From Cnuella takakiae (GTDB lineage: Bacteria; Bacteroidota; Bacteroidia; Chitinophagales; Chitinophagaceae): 38,190 nt of DNA. The notes under the pieces are model-generated. The model was not told where the DNA came from. It did no database searches and was given only the letters and a program-made list of their open reading frames with translations. Location: positions 5,388,923 through 5,427,112 of the forward strand of contig NZ_MTFE01000010.1 of the NCBI RefSeq assembly GCF_001953305.1, in the 5' to 3' direction. Of this stretch, positions 1 to 7,249 are shown in pieces; the first letter of the stretch is position 1; each line of letters starts with the position of its first letter. The translations under genes and the position numbers were made by a program.

Positions 1-170
1 ACCAGCAATTCCATAAAAGCTGGCTTGCTGTAGCCAGCCAGCTCAGCAGCCAGGCCAAGTGATAGCATTCCTCGCTCATACAGCTGCGTAGCCAGGATCA
101 CGGCAGCTTCCCGGTTATCAACATCCAAGTGATCAGGTATGTTGAGTGTGAGCGTTTTCACACAATACAT
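1..170 (-). CDS. UPF0175 family protein (antitoxin-like), partial
   Basis: The reverse strand from the ATG at 170 to the window edge encodes about 56 residues, starting MYCVKTLTLNIPD and continuing with DNREAAVILATQLYERG and LSLGLAAELAGYSKPAFMELL. This matches the UPF0175 family: an N-terminal beta strand (TLTLNIP), then a helix-turn-helix-like segment rich in Ala and Leu with the typical SLGxAAELAGxSKxxFMELL signature. Family members are small (about 80-90 residues) and many sit next to PIN-domain toxins, so an antitoxin or DNA-binding role is usually proposed. The C-terminus and any partner toxin would lie to the left of the window. The start could also be a few codons later, at the GTG at 163. 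The recognition is by motif only. Confidence 0.75.
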   Translation of the reverse strand, partial: MYCVKTLTLNIPDHLDVDNREAAVILATQLYERGMLSLGLAAELAGYSKPAFMELL

Positions 171-422
171 GTACGCGGATCAGGAAAAGGTTGATTGAGA
201 CAAATTGAGCGGCGTCTTCACGAATTGCAGGAATCTGCTGTAACGAGCATCAAGTAGGCACACCCGCTTAGGTGCTGATGAATCTGTGGCTGATGGTGGC
301 ACCCATCACCCCGGGGTATCGCCATAAGCCCACCCACTTAGCCTGCAGCGAAGACCCCGGGCGCACCTAAATCTCAGAATAATCCAAATTCAACCTAAAG
401 CGTTCTCTACAATAAAACCAGC
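171..422. other. Intergenic region with no gene seen
   Basis: About 250 bases between the UPF0175 fragment and the DUF885 gene end. It holds GC-rich patches (CCCCGGGG around 311-318 and CCCCGGG around 354-360) and a pair of 8-base inverted arms, TTAGGTGC at 268-275 and GCACCTAA at 363-370. No open frame with coding character is seen. A terminator for the four-gene operon on the minus strand would be expected here, but no stem followed by a T-run is visible. Confidence 0.4.
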
Positions 423-2198
423 CTAAAACACCCTCCCCTCCACTTCCCCACTCTTATAAAACTTCCACTTCGTTTGATAGTCCTCCGTCAGCGGCTGGCT
501 GGTGAGGATGGCGCGGATCATTTCCACGGGCATAGCATTGAGCTGCATCACGGCATCGTGGTATTGCTTGTGGGTCATTTTGCCGCTATCCACCAGCTCT
601 TTGCGGAGGGCATAAAACTGGCGGCCGCCGGTAAGGTAGGCCAGCTGGTAGAGCGGCGGGTAGCGGCCGGTGAAGGAGCGGCGCACTTCGCCTTCAGCAT
701 TGGCACGCTCATGGCCTACACGGTCTACCAGGAAGTCGATGCATTGCTGCGGCGTCCACTTGCCCATGTGGTAGTTGAGCGAAAAGATGATGCGGGCACA
801 GCGGTGCATGTGCCAGAACAACATGCCGATGCGGTCTTCGGGGCTTTTGGCAAACTGCATATCCCAGAGCAGCAGCTCCCAATACAGGCTCCAGCCTTCG
901 GTCCAGAAGGGCGTACCGAAATTGCGGTAGGTGCGGTAGCGGCTGTTCATAAAGTATTGCAGGTTGTGGCCGGCAATCAGCTCGTGGTGCACGGTGGCCT
1001 TGCTGAAGTGCGGGTTGTTGCCCCGCATGCTCATCATGCGGTCTTCCTCAGCCATGGTATTGGTGGGATAGGAAATGATGATATCGGTACCACCCAGGAA
1101 GAAAGGATTCACCAGTTGCCGTTCGGGGCTCATCATCAGCATGCCCCAGGTTTCTTCGGCCAACGGTGGTATGGTAATCAGGTCGTTCTTTTTCAGGAAG
1201 TCGATGGACTCGTTGTATAGTTTCAGGATGGCTTCGGGCTGCTTGCCGGCAGGCACATAGGCGTTCTTCACCTTTTCCTGCGCTGCCCGCCAATCGGTGC
1301 CAAAACTCATTTCCTTGGTGGCTTTCAGCAGCTCCTTATCGCACCAGGCAAATTCCTTGTTAGCGATCTCGATCAGGTCTTCTGGGCTGTAGGGAATCAT
1401 CTCGTAGGCCAGCTGCCGTACCAGTGCATCGCGGCCCGCGGGCTGGCCCACGATGCCGCTCTTGTCGGGTGCGGTAAAAGCATTGCTTTTGGCGCGGATC
1501 TCTTTTGCATACACCGCCAGCGTGGAGTCGAGCTGCTGGTAGCTTTTGGGCACCCACCAGGTAAACATGGGGTCGTAGCCATTGTAAAATTCGTATACGC
1601 TGGTGGCCGCTTTGCGCAGCCCGTCAACGGCTTCGGCGGCGGTGTAGATGCCTTCCTGCGTGAGGCCTTTTTCGTCCCTGAGTTTTTGCTGCAGGGCCGT
1701 TACTTCTTTAGCGATGCCTGCCCACTCTTTTGCGATGGCTTCGCCATTGAGCTGCGTGCCCCTACGGCGCAGCTTTTCGGAGGCATACAGCTTATCAGCA
1801 AAAGGTATCCATGTCCTGATCTTGTTGTATTCCTTTTCCTCTTCTGCCAGCTGTCTTTGTTTTTCCAGCACATCGCGTTTGAAGAGGATATAATCCACCT
1901 TGCACTCCTGCGACAGCGCAGCAAAGGAAAGCTGTTGCAAACGGGCCAGGTAGTCCTGGTACAGTTTGGCCAGCCTTGCCCGCTTTTCCGGCGAACCAAT
2001 GCTGCCATCATTAACGCCAACACGCTGGCTGGTGGCCGGTGTGTAAAAGCGTTGCAGGGCCCGCTGGTCGGCGCCAAACTGCACGATGATATCGGGCATC
2101 TCCTGGCAGGGAATAAAGGTATCCTTTTGCTGCGCGGCGGCTTGGAGGGTGAGGATGGTGCAAAGGGCAAGAAGAGATCGTTGGAGCAGTTGGGGCAT
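423..2198 (-). CDS. Secreted DUF885 family peptidase
   Basis: The 591-residue protein begins at the ATG at 2198. The frame is open further upstream, but that part runs into a dispersed repeat. From this start there is a clear signal peptide (MPQLLQRSLLALCTILTLQAAAQ), so the enzyme is probably exported to the periplasm or outer surface. The HELIAGH motif at about residues 405-411 is the HExxxGH zinc-site variant of DUF885 proteins, a family of metallopeptidase-fold proteins distantly related to M2/M3 peptidases, with few characterised members. The region around it (MRGNNPHFSKATVHHE and the downstream TEGWSLYWE) is typical of the family and supplies a likely third metal-ligand glutamate. It is the last gene of a putative hydroxyproline catabolic operon, so a role in releasing amino acids from peptides is a reasonable inference. 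The substrate is unknown. Confidence 0.85.
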   Translation of the reverse strand: MPQLLQRSLLALCTILTLQAAAQQKDTFIPCQEMPDIIVQFGADQRALQRFYTPATSQRVGVNDGSIGSPEKRARLAKLYQDYLARLQQLSFAALSQECKVDYILFKRDVLEKQRQLAEEEKEYNKIRTWIPFADKLYASEKLRRRGTQLNGEAIAKEWAGIAKEVTALQQKLRDEKGLTQEGIYTAAEAVDGLRKAATSVYEFYNGYDPMFTWWVPKSYQQLDSTLAVYAKEIRAKSNAFTAPDKSGIVGQPAGRDALVRQLAYEMIPYSPEDLIEIANKEFAWCDKELLKATKEMSFGTDWRAAQEKVKNAYVPAGKQPEAILKLYNESIDFLKKNDLITIPPLAEETWGMLMMSPERQLVNPFFLGGTDIIISYPTNTMAEEDRMMSMRGNNPHFSKATVHHELIAGHNLQYFMNSRYRTYRNFGTPFWTEGWSLYWELLLWDMQFAKSPEDRIGMLFWHMHRCARIIFSLNYHMGKWTPQQCIDFLVDRVGHERANAEGEVRRSFTGRYPPLYQLAYLTGGRQFYALRKELVDSGKMTHKQYHDAVMQLNAMPVEMIRAILTSQPLTEDYQTKWKFYKSGEVEGRVF

Positions 2199-2225
2199 GG
2201 TGGATAATTGGTAAAGTTGATCTTG

Positions 2226-2313
2226 CCACGAAGGCACAAAGACAGAAAGGAGCACAAAGGGAAAAGCTTCAGCTCAAATCTTCGTGCTCCTTTCTGTCTT
2301 GGTGTCTTTGTGG
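2226..2313. repeat. Dispersed 8-mer repeat forming a long hairpin
   Basis: This lies between the dehydrogenase and DUF885 genes. The left arm (2226-2255) is made of degenerate 8-base units of the form CCACGAAG, GCACAAAG, ACAGAAAG. The right arm (2284-2313) is its reverse complement: 16 bases pair perfectly (2240-2255 with 2284-2299), followed by 14 more with three mismatches. The loop is about 28 bases. Similar CACGAAGGCACAAAG-type sequences are common between genes in Bacteroidota genomes. A role in transcript processing or termination is possible. There is no long T-run after the stem. Confidence 0.8.
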
Positions 2314-2340
2314 CTAAACAAATGTGCTGCAATAAAGCGT

Positions 2341-3585
2341 TTATGAAAATCGATTCGCATCAAAGGCCTTCACGTTGATATCGGGTTGTTTGTGGCTGGC
2401 GAGGTCGGCAACCACTTTACCCGTAGCTGGGCCGAGGCTCAGGCCCATCATGGCATGGCCGCCGGCGATGATCAGGTTTTTGAGTTGTTTGCTGTACCCG
2501 ATATAAGGCAGTCCGTCGGGTGAACAGGGCCGGAAACCATACCACACTTCTTTCTCCGCAGGCATGTCGAGTTTAATACCCGGGAAGTATTTCGGCACCG
2601 ACTCCACGATGCCCTGCACGCGGTTCATGTTGATGCGGTCATTCACGGGTGCTATCTCCATGGTTCCGCCATAGCGCATATGCCCGTTCATGGGCGTGAT
2701 GGCTACGCGGGCCTCGCAGAGGATGGCGGGTACATTAAGTTTTTGCGTGGGCTCCTTGTGGGTAAAGGAATAACCCTTGCCCGGCATCAGCGGGATGGTG
2801 ATGCCCGCCATCTTTGCCAGCTGCGGCAGCCAGGAGCCGCTGGCCAGCACAAAGAGGTCTGCAGTGATGGCTTCCTTGTCGGTAACGATCTTTTTGATCT
2901 GCCCGCCCGATACTTCAATGCTTTTTACCGGCGTATTGCCCCTGATCACGGCACCGTTGGCCTTAAGGTAATCCAGCAGCTGCGGAATGAGTTTGCCGGG
3001 GTAGAGGTGCGCATCGCATTTGTAGTGCACAGCGCCCAGCACATCCAATTCCACATTGGGTTCGAGGGCCTGTGCCTGTTGTTTGTTGAGGGCTTCCACT
3101 TCAAGGCCCATGCTTCGGGCTTTGTCGGCAAGATGCACTTCCTCCTCGCCTACCTTTTCGGTTTTATAGTACATCAGAATGCCCTTCTTTTCGTAGGCAA
3201 AGCCAAAGCCGGGTTCCTGCTGGAGGTCTTCGTACAGCTTGCGGCTATAGAGGTTGATATCGAGCAGGGGCGTTGCCGAATCGGCCACGTGTTTGGCGGT
3301 AGCGCTTTTTACAAATTTCAGTCCCCAGGAAATCAGGCTGGGACTCAGCGAAGGCTTTACATAAAAAGGGCTCTTGCTGTTGAACATCCAGCGGATGCCC
3401 TGCGCCACCATGCCCGGCGCCGCCAGCGGCACAAAATGGCTGGGCACCACCATGCCGAGATTGCCGTAGGAGCAGCTGTCCGACAGGTCGCTTTTATCCA
3501 CGAGGGTTACCTCCCAGCCGTCTTTTTGCAAATAAAACGCGGCACTCAAACCAATGATGCCGCCGCCGATGATCACCGCTTTCAT
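2341..3585 (-). CDS. FAD-dependent D-amino acid dehydrogenase, probably D-hydroxyproline dehydrogenase
   Basis: The 414-residue protein is a DadA/DAO-family flavoenzyme. The N-terminus has the dinucleotide-binding motif GGGIIG at residues 7-12, followed by the strand ending in VTLVDK that contacts the FAD ribose. The C-terminus has the family GGHAMMGLSLGPATGKVVADL segment that closes over the flavin. Length fits DadA (about 410-430). It lies directly downstream of the hydroxyproline epimerase, so the best inferred reaction is oxidation of cis-4-hydroxy-D-proline to 1-pyrroline-4-hydroxy-2-carboxylate, with electrons passed to the respiratory chain or oxygen. Homologues also act on other D-amino acids or glycine, and substrate cannot be read from sequence. 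The start is the ATG at 3585, six residues before the Rossmann motif. No signal peptide, so cytoplasmic or membrane-peripheral. Confidence 0.85.
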   Translation of the reverse strand: MKAVIIGGGIIGLSAAFYLQKDGWEVTLVDKSDLSDSCSYGNLGMVVPSHFVPLAAPGMVAQGIRWMFNSKSPFYVKPSLSPSLISWGLKFVKSATAKHVADSATPLLDINLYSRKLYEDLQQEPGFGFAYEKKGILMYYKTEKVGEEEVHLADKARSMGLEVEALNKQQAQALEPNVELDVLGAVHYKCDAHLYPGKLIPQLLDYLKANGAVIRGNTPVKSIEVSGGQIKKIVTDKEAITADLFVLASGSWLPQLAKMAGITIPLMPGKGYSFTHKEPTQKLNVPAILCEARVAITPMNGHMRYGGTMEIAPVNDRINMNRVQGIVESVPKYFPGIKLDMPAEKEVWYGFRPCSPDGLPYIGYSKQLKNLIIAGGHAMMGLSLGPATGKVVADLASHKQPDINVKAFDANRFS

Positions 3586-3610
3586 GGATGCGATTTTAGT
3601 TTGTGAAAAA

Positions 3611-3645
3611 GCTGTTGGCTATTGGCTGTTAGCTTTTAGCCGATG
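3611..3645. repeat. Heptameric short tandem repeat (GCTRTTR family), short copy
   Basis: Immediately upstream of the dehydrogenase gene there are five consecutive 7-base units: GCTGTTG, GCTATTG, GCTGTTA, GCTTTTA, GCCGATG. The same unit recurs at 3766-3848. The 7-base period is not a multiple of three, which argues against a coding origin. Confidence 0.75.
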
Positions 3646-3765
3646 GTTTTTGAGCTGGGCCGGAAAGCGTTAAAACGGTTGCACACGATCCCTGCAGGTG
3701 CTATCATCCCACCGTTGAAACCGCGGGCTAATTGGGGTCATTCTTTTAGCAAGCTGGTTTAACTG

Positions 3766-3848
3766 CAAGCTGCTCAGTTCTAGCTGCTCGCAGTTAGCTA
3801 TTGGCTGTTAGCTATTAGCCAACAGCCAATAGCTAACAGCTAAAAGCT
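3766..3848. repeat. Heptameric repeat array with perfect 17-bp hairpin
   Basis: The left half reads in 7-base units (GCTGCTC, AGTTCTA, GCTGCTC, GCAGTTA, GCTATTG, GCTGTTA, GCTATTA) and the right half is the same unit inverted. Positions 3793-3809 pair perfectly with 3821-3837 (17 bp) around an 11-base loop. It lies between the stop of the epimerase gene (3854) and the dehydrogenase gene, so the transcript would carry a stable stem-loop there. Confidence 0.85.
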
Positions 3849-3853
3849 TTCCC

Positions 3854-4855
3854 TCAAATTACCTGAAACCCATGCGCATACGGATCATCATCATCGATGA
3901 TGATGGTGTTGTAGCCCGTAACGATAGCCCAGCCTTCGATGCTGGGAACGATGGCGGGCTGCCCGCCGATGGTTGTTTCTTCTTCGATGCGGCCGATGAA
4001 CTTGGAGCCGATGATGCTTTCGTGTACAAAGGTATCGCCCCTTTTGAGCTTGCCCCGGCCATACCACTGCGCCATGCGTGCCGAGGTACCGGTACCACAG
4101 GGCGAGCGGTCGATGGCCTTGTCGCCATAGAACACCGCGTTGCGGGCAGTGGAAGCAGCATCGAGTGTGGCGCCGGTCCACATCAGGTGGCTGCAACCTT
4201 TGATATGTTCGTTCTCGGGATGCTGAAAGCTGTATCGTTCGTTGATGCGGTCGCGGCACACGCGGCTCCACGCAATCAGCTGGTCCGCCTTGTAGTGCTC
4301 GATGCCGCTAAAGTTTTGCTGCGGGTCTACGATGGCGTAGAAATTACCGCCGTAAGCCACATCAAAACGGATGGTGCCGAGGTCGGGGCATTCTATCTCG
4401 AGGTCGGTAGCAGCGAGGTAGGACTTTACATTGGTGAGCTTTACCGACTTCACCTTTTTGCCTTCCTGCTTGTATTCGATCAGAACCAGTCCGGCAGGTG
4501 CTTCCATGCGCAGTTGGCCGGGTACCTTTGGCGACACCAGTCCTTCTTCAATGGCGATGGTGATGGTACCGATGGTACCATGCCCGCACATGGGCAGGCA
4601 GCCGCTGGTTTCGATAAAGAGCACGCCGATATCGTTCTGTGGGTCGGCCGGTGGGTAGAGGATGCTGCCGCTCATCATGTCGTGGCCGCGGGGCTCAAAC
4701 ATCAGCCCCTTGCGGATCCAGTCGTACTCGGCAAGGAAGTGCAGGCGCCGTTCCATCATGGTGGCACCCTGCAACAGCGGGCCACCGCCTGCCACCAGCC
4801 TTACCGGGTTGCCGCAGGTATGGGCATCGACGCAAAAGAATTTCTTGGAGGACAT
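3854..4855 (-). CDS. 4-hydroxyproline epimerase (proline racemase family)
   Basis: The 333-residue protein starts at the ATG at 4855 (MSSKKFFCVDAHTCGNPVRLV). The open frame extends upstream only into a heptamer repeat that translates to a meaningless VVHRPWS pattern. Both catalytic cysteines of the proline racemase family are present: Cys90 in MCGHGTIG and Cys253 in DRSPCGTGTSARMA. Two cysteines indicate a racemase or epimerase rather than a 3-hydroxyproline dehydratase, and the CGHGT form is the one usual in hydroxyproline 2-epimerases. The expected reaction is trans-4-hydroxy-L-proline to cis-4-hydroxy-D-proline, which the neighbouring dehydrogenase and DapA-family deaminase would then degrade. 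The reaction is inferred from motif and context; proline racemase is the main alternative. Cytoplasmic, no signal peptide. Confidence 0.9.
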   Translation of the reverse strand: MSSKKFFCVDAHTCGNPVRLVAGGGPLLQGATMMERRLHFLAEYDWIRKGLMFEPRGHDMMSGSILYPPADPQNDIGVLFIETSGCLPMCGHGTIGTITIAIEEGLVSPKVPGQLRMEAPAGLVLIEYKQEGKKVKSVKLTNVKSYLAATDLEIECPDLGTIRFDVAYGGNFYAIVDPQQNFSGIEHYKADQLIAWSRVCRDRINERYSFQHPENEHIKGCSHLMWTGATLDAASTARNAVFYGDKAIDRSPCGTGTSARMAQWYGRGKLKRGDTFVHESIIGSKFIGRIEEETTIGGQPAIVPSIEGWAIVTGYNTIIIDDDDPYAHGFQVI

Positions 4856-5169
4856 GGGGAGGGAGGTATTTGGTGAAAATGTACGGAATAAGAGTGGACG
4901 ATGGACGATGGACCATGGGAAGACCACGGACCACGGACGATGGACGACGGTTTGGACCATGGACGATAGACGATGGTTTGGGAAAAGGACAACGGACGAC
5001 TTTGGAGCCTATGGACTACGGACCACAACTAAAACCGTGCATTGTGTACGAAAGGAAACTTGTGAAGCTCCCGTCGTCCGTGGTCCGTGGTCCTTCTCTC
5101 GTCGTCCGTCGTCTGTCGTCTCTACCATCGTCTATCGTCTATCGTCCACCATCCATAATCCATCGTCCC
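4856..5169. repeat. Large inverted array of degenerate heptamers (GGACNAY)
   Basis: This 314-base gene-free stretch is almost filled by 7-base units. From about 4893 to 5029 they read GGACGAT, GGACCAT, GGACCAC, GGACGAC or GGACTAC. From about 5071 to 5168 the complementary units appear (GTCGTCC, GTGGTCC, ATCGTCT, ATCGTCC). A unique 41-base centre (5030-5070) separates the arms. The stretch can therefore fold into a long imperfect hairpin between the deaminase and epimerase genes. Translation of the array gives only low-complexity VVHRPS or DDGRW patterns, so the open frames across it are not genes. Confidence 0.85.
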
Positions 5170-6120
5170 TTAGATCACCGCTGTCTGCCAGGTTTCAGTC
5201 TCCTCCAGGTGGAGGTAGTCGGGCAGTACGGGGCGGTTGGCAAGGGCTTCTTCAACAATAGCGATTACGGAAGCACGCTCCGCGCCGGTGAGCTCCAGGC
5301 GGGGACGGCGTACATACTCGGTGCTGATGCCCGTGAGCTTGCCTGCCAGCTTAATATACTGTACCAGCTTGGGATGGATATCGAGTTCGAGCACGGGAAG
5401 GAACCAGCGGTATATTTTCAGTGCCTCGGCATAGCGTTCGGCTTTTACCAGGCGGTAGATGGCCACCGTTTCGCGGGGGAAGGCATCCACGAGGCCCGCC
5501 ACCCAGCCGTCGGCGCCCATCACCAGGCTTTCCATGGCCAGGGGGTCCACGCCGCACATAATGCTGAAGCGATCACCAAAGCGGTTGATCATCCGCGTTA
5601 TATTGGAGATGTCGCGGGAGGATTCTTTTACCGCGTTGATATTGGGCACCGATGCCAGCTCTTCAAACATATCGAGGGTAACGGCGATCTTGTAATCAAC
5701 GGGGTTGTTGTACAGCATGATGGACAACGAGGTGGCGGCGGCCACATCCTTGAAGAACTGCACCGTTTCTGCATCGTCGGCCTTGTAGCGCATGGGCGGC
5801 AACAGCATCAGCCCGTCGGCGCCGTTGGCTTCGGCGTCTTTTGCCGCCTGCACGGCTGCGGCCGTGGCCTGCTCGGCGATGTTCATCACTACCGGCACGC
5901 GGCCCTGCACCAGCTCTTTGGTATATACCAGCAGGTCGATCTTGTCCTGTGCGGTAAGGGTACTGGCCTCGCCCAGCGAGCCGCTCAGGATGATGCCGTC
6001 GACGCCGGCTTCGAGCTGGGCTTCTATGTTGATCTTGAAGGTGTCGTAGTCGATGGCTTCGTTTTGTAGGAAAGGGGTTAATACGGCGGGGTAGACGCCT
6101 TTCCAGCTTATTGGGTTCAT
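5170..6120 (-). CDS. DapA-family lyase, probable 1-pyrroline-4-hydroxy-2-carboxylate deaminase
   Basis: The 316-residue protein is a class I aldolase-like member of the dihydrodipicolinate synthase / N-acetylneuraminate lyase family. The Schiff-base lysine is Lys165 in NAVKESSRD. The Tyr of LYNNP (about residue 137) and the GSLGE motif (47-51) that binds the substrate carboxylate are also present. Length is normal for the family (290-320). Because the next genes are a hydroxyproline epimerase and a D-amino-acid dehydrogenase, the likely reaction is deamination of 1-pyrroline-4-hydroxy-2-carboxylate to alpha-ketoglutarate semialdehyde. A true lysine-pathway DapA is less likely because of this context and because GSLGE replaces the usual GTTGE. 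It is the first gene of the putative operon; its promoter should lie in 6121-6250. Confidence 0.82.
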   Translation of the reverse strand: MNPISWKGVYPAVLTPFLQNEAIDYDTFKINIEAQLEAGVDGIILSGSLGEASTLTAQDKIDLLVYTKELVQGRVPVVMNIAEQATAAAVQAAKDAEANGADGLMLLPPMRYKADDAETVQFFKDVAAATSLSIMLYNNPVDYKIAVTLDMFEELASVPNINAVKESSRDISNITRMINRFGDRFSIMCGVDPLAMESLVMGADGWVAGLVDAFPRETVAIYRLVKAERYAEALKIYRWFLPVLELDIHPKLVQYIKLAGKLTGISTEYVRRPRLELTGAERASVIAIVEEALANRPVLPDYLHLEETETWQTAVI

Positions 6121-6455
6121 ACCGGGATGGTTTAGGGTAGTAAAGCTAAACGGAGCAGGTGCAGGGTGCTTTCCGGGTATTAATGTATTGTTTGCAGATT
6201 TTAACTGGAATGGAGCAAAGAGTTGTTAAGTTGGGTTATGATGGAGGGCGCACTTGGCTGGGTGATGGAATAAATGAGCTGGTCTTGCTTTAAAAGCCTA
6301 TAAACTGGTTACAGCTTCCTGATAGACCCCCTTTTCAAAATGTACACCATCACTGGTACACCCCTGAAATAAAAATTTTACATAGCAACATCTAAAGCAA
6401 GAAATGCCTGCAGTAACAAGCAATTACGCTTCACAGCCCGGCGTTGCATGTTACT
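6121..6455. other. Intergenic region between T6SS FHA gene and hydroxyproline operon
   Basis: In this 335-base stretch no gene is seen. It separates the 3' end of the T6SS block from the first catabolic gene, both on the minus strand, so it should contain a promoter for the latter. On the minus strand TAGCTTTA (about 25 bases before the ATG at 6120) is one base off the Bacteroidota -7 consensus TAnnTTTG, but no convincing -33 box was found. A near-palindrome, TGTACACCA-TCAC-TGGTACA, occupies 6341-6360 and could be an operator. Confidence 0.4.
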
Positions 6456-7154
6456 TCAAAATTGTACAGAGTCAATATAGTTTGTTTTAAGTACTGCAGC
6501 CATTTCACCTGAAGCAGTATTATGTTCATTTTTGAAACGTAAAACCAATTTGGTATTTCCAATCTGAATGGTGTCGCCATGGCTTAAAACACAGGATGCC
6601 CTTACTCTTTGATGATGGCCGTTGACAAAAACACCATTTGCGCTAGGCTTGGTGCCATCCCCGTCATATAATTCAAAAAATAAGTTGTCACCGGTGTGGT
6701 GGCATTTGATAAATGCATGGATACGGCTGACATAAGGATCATCATCTATAACGATATAATTTCCTGCTTCAGTTGACTTTTTACGTCCAAGAAAATTAAC
6801 GCCACTAAACAATGCAAAAGCTGCAGGTTTTCTTCGCTCTGTATGTAGTATAAGCCAACCTGTTGCACCATTTGCTGCAACGTGCTCTTTCTGAAGTGCA
6901 CCAATTTTAAGTTCCGGGGGACCAAATTTCTGCTCCAACAACTGTTGCCTTGCCGCAAGGGCTTGTAAAAGGTACCGCTTTACCTCTTCCAGTTTTTCTA
7001 AATTTCGTTGTTGAATTTGTTCGATGGATTTGTTGGGAGCATGGGCATAAAGCATTCTGAAATACTGCAGCCTTTCCTTATACCGGTCCTGCAACAACTC
7101 CTCACTGTAAGGTTCCTTCAGTCCAATGAATTCAAGGGCCGCTGATTTGTCCAT
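6456..7154 (-). CDS. FHA-domain protein of the T6SS
   Basis: The 232-residue soluble protein has an N-terminal helical region (about 1-85, charged, likely coiled coil) and a C-terminal forkhead-associated domain (about 110-208). The phosphothreonine-binding residues of FHA domains are visible: GRK at 123-125, SRIH at 143-146 and NGVFVNG at 173-179. FHA domains bind phosphothreonine, and in proteobacterial T6SS an FHA protein is phosphorylated by the PpkA kinase to trigger assembly. Here it is the last gene of the clpV-tssBC-tssN-tssK-tssO-tssP operon, and a Ser/Thr kinase and a PP2C phosphatase are encoded in the opposite block of the same cluster. I infer that it reads out the kinase. The N-terminal region is not one I recognise. 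Confidence 0.88.
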   Translation of the reverse strand: MDKSAALEFIGLKEPYSEELLQDRYKERLQYFRMLYAHAPNKSIEQIQQRNLEKLEEVKRYLLQALAARQQLLEQKFGPPELKIGALQKEHVAANGATGWLILHTERRKPAAFALFSGVNFLGRKKSTEAGNYIVIDDDPYVSRIHAFIKCHHTGDNLFFELYDGDGTKPSANGVFVNGHHQRVRASCVLSHGDTIQIGNTKLVLRFKNEHNTASGEMAAVLKTNYIDSVQF

Positions 7155-7249
7155 ATAGAAGATGGGCGTATGCAGGTGAACAATGTATGGGTTAAAAGTT
7201 AGTAATCTTCAGTAAAAGCAACAACTATACATTTTAAGGTTGGCCGGCA

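Noticed and set aside
3886-3905. A perfect 20-base palindrome CATCATCATC/GATGATGATG
   Set aside because: It lies inside the epimerase reading frame and encodes the conserved Ile-Ile-Asp-Asp-Asp-Asp segment near the C-terminus, so coding explains it.
4893-5168. Possible CRISPR array
   Set aside because: The units are 7 bases, degenerate, inverted in the second half and have no spacers; no cas genes are near.
4639-6069. A long open frame on the plus strand opposite the deaminase and epimerase genes
   Set aside because: It runs antisense to two well supported enzymes and through the heptamer array; the translation is low-complexity and has no family features.
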